Origin: Acidobacteriota bacterium
GTDB lineage: Bacteria > Acidobacteriota > Polarisedimenticolia > J045
Length of the DNA: 33,160 bases
NCBI GenBank assembly: GCA_017994815.1
Contig: JAGOJY010000047.1
Location: forward strand, 1 to 33,160
Direction of reading: 5' to 3'
Shown: one piece after another, positions 32,465 through 33,160 of the stretch
How the letters are laid out: the number at the start of each line of letters is the position of its first letter
Numbering within the stretch: position 1 is the first letter of the stretch
Made by a program: the position numbers and the translations under genes
The notes under the pieces: model-generated
What the model was told of the DNA's origin: nothing
The model's database searches: none
Seen by the model: only the letters and a program-made list of their open reading frames with translations

Positions 32465-32771
32465 TTCTCTTTTCTCCCAATGACAGGCAGCGAACGTCGG
32501 CGGTCAAGACGTCGGGACGCTCCTCGTGCATCGAACGACCGTCATGGCCGTGATGGAAGACGTTTGGACGGCGCGCCGTGACCCGGACGATCGTTCCGCA
32601 CGGGCGGCCTGCGGTGGCCTCCGGAAAGACAATCTCGTAGGAGCCGGCGCAGCCGGACCGGCGTGACGGCGCCAAAACGCGCCGACCGCGACACGGCGTC
32701 GCGTCTCGGCGGCTCGCGGCGGCCCCCACGTGCTCTTCGGTTGTCAAAGAACCGCACTGCCAACAGCTTGC

Positions 32772-33160
32772 TTACGTCACCAACTCCGGCTCGGGATCGG
32801 GGATGCGCAGCTCGTTGCGGTACCAGCGCTGCCATGCCCCGACACCCAGCCGCCAAACCGTGTTCAGCGGCGCCTGGCCCATCCGGCGGGCCAGGCTGCC
32901 GTGGATGCCCTGCCGGTGGTGGAACGGGCAGTCGGCGTCGCGGTTGTCCAGCTCGTCCGAACCGCCGCGCCCCCTGGCCTCGGTGTGGCTGTCCTCCACC
33001 ACCCGCGCCGTGCACGTCGGCGCCGAGCAGCGGCACCCGCGCCGCTCGTAGATCTCGTTCGACGACGTCTTGCTCCCCTGCCGCGGCTTGTCCCAGCTCG
33101 TCGCGAACTCCCACAGCAGCGCCAGCAACCCCCAGCCCCGGATCGAACCGGGGTGCGTCC
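32772..33160 (-). CDS. HNH endonuclease domain protein, 5' end cut by window edge
   Basis: The frame is open across the right edge, so only the C-terminal part of about 129 residues is seen; the TTG at 33128 is probably not the true start. 'SNEIYERRGCRCSAPTCTAR' supplies two Cys of the treble-clef zinc knuckle. 'DSHTEARGRGGSDELDNRDADCPFHHRQGIHG' follows with the conserved Gly-Gly, Asn and His-His. 'APLNTVWRLGV' is the usual downstream block of this HNH group in high-GC bacteria. The position where relatives often have HH reads SHT, so activity is uncertain. Many genomes carry multiple, often decayed copies of this kind of gene. It has no visible link with groEL. Confidence 0.7.
   Translation of the reverse strand, partial: THPGSIRGWGLLALLWEFATSWDKPRQGSKTSSNEIYERRGCRCSAPTCTARVVEDSHTEARGRGGSDELDNRDADCPFHHRQGIHGSLARRMGQAPLNTVWRLGVGAWQRWYRNELRIPDPEPELVT

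Larger units (their letters stand above)
32388..32771. other. gene-free stretch after groEL
   Basis: This 384-base stretch holds two related palindromes close to groEL and then about 310 bases in which I see no gene supported by a ribosome binding site or family match. Open frames there are short or antisense shadows. A minus-strand TTGACA at 32742-32747 has no matching -10. Confidence 0.6.

Noticed and set aside
32742..32747. Minus-strand TTGACA as a promoter
   Set aside because: No AT-containing -10 lies 16-18 bases downstream on that strand, and no gene reads from it.

Overview
This is a very GC-rich bacterial chromosomal window, with codon third positions almost all G or C, so that most antisense and out-of-frame reading frames are open over long distances. 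Gene content (CDC48-type AAA ATPase, tandem Hsp70s behind a DUF2760 gene, HpnN/MMPL-type RND protein, secreted beta-helix and M14 peptidase proteins, NYN-domain protein) fits an environmental high-GC lineage such as Acidobacteriota or a deltaproteobacterial relative. That placement is an inference from gene style; there is no rRNA in the window. I saw no tRNA, rRNA, CRISPR array, prophage or intact insertion sequence.

Layout. 2-2493: the 3' part of a secreted beta-helix protein and a small DUF2892 membrane protein. 2520-5474 (-): a secreted M14 zinc carboxypeptidase, divergent from 5623-7914 (+), a two-domain CDC48/VCP-like ATPase. 7943-13017 (-): a tightly packed operon DUF2760 -> Hsp70 -> Hsp70 with C-terminal extension. 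13081-16073 (-): acpS and an RND/MMPL transporter overlapping by one base. 16252-17832 (+): a coiled-coil/NYN putative nuclease, convergent with a stand-alone CBM48 glycogen-binding protein (17905-18201, -). 18333-21846 (-): an operon with overlapping ends, degenerate dGTPase-like protein -> rpiB -> DinG-family helicase, preceded by a small ferredoxin. 22251-24245 (+): hsp20, htpX, grpE. 24365-27584 (+): a GT4 glycosyltransferase and a glycogen-debranching-type glucosidase with a convincing promoter. 27599-30105 (-): a single-domain ClpB-D2-like AAA+ protein with an unusual Walker A (GKN) plus an unrecognised 222-residue partner, divergent from 30318-32387 (+), groES-groEL with a good sigma70 promoter and a CIRCE operator. 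32388-32771 is a gene-free stretch with two strong palindromes, followed by the 3' end of an HNH endonuclease gene cut by the window edge.

Two themes run through the window. The first is protein quality control: CDC48, two Hsp70s, Hsp20, HtpX, GrpE, a ClpB-like AAA+ protein, GroES and GroEL all lie within about 27 kb, in several separate transcription units. The second is storage-glucan metabolism (GT4, debranching enzyme, CBM48). Short palindrome families are shared between distant intergenic sites: one follows the stop codons of the ferredoxin and groEL genes, another flanks htpX and groEL. The best candidates for something undescribed are the GKN-type AAA+ protein with its 222-aa partner beside groESL, and the dGTPase-fold protein that has lost several metal and catalytic histidines.
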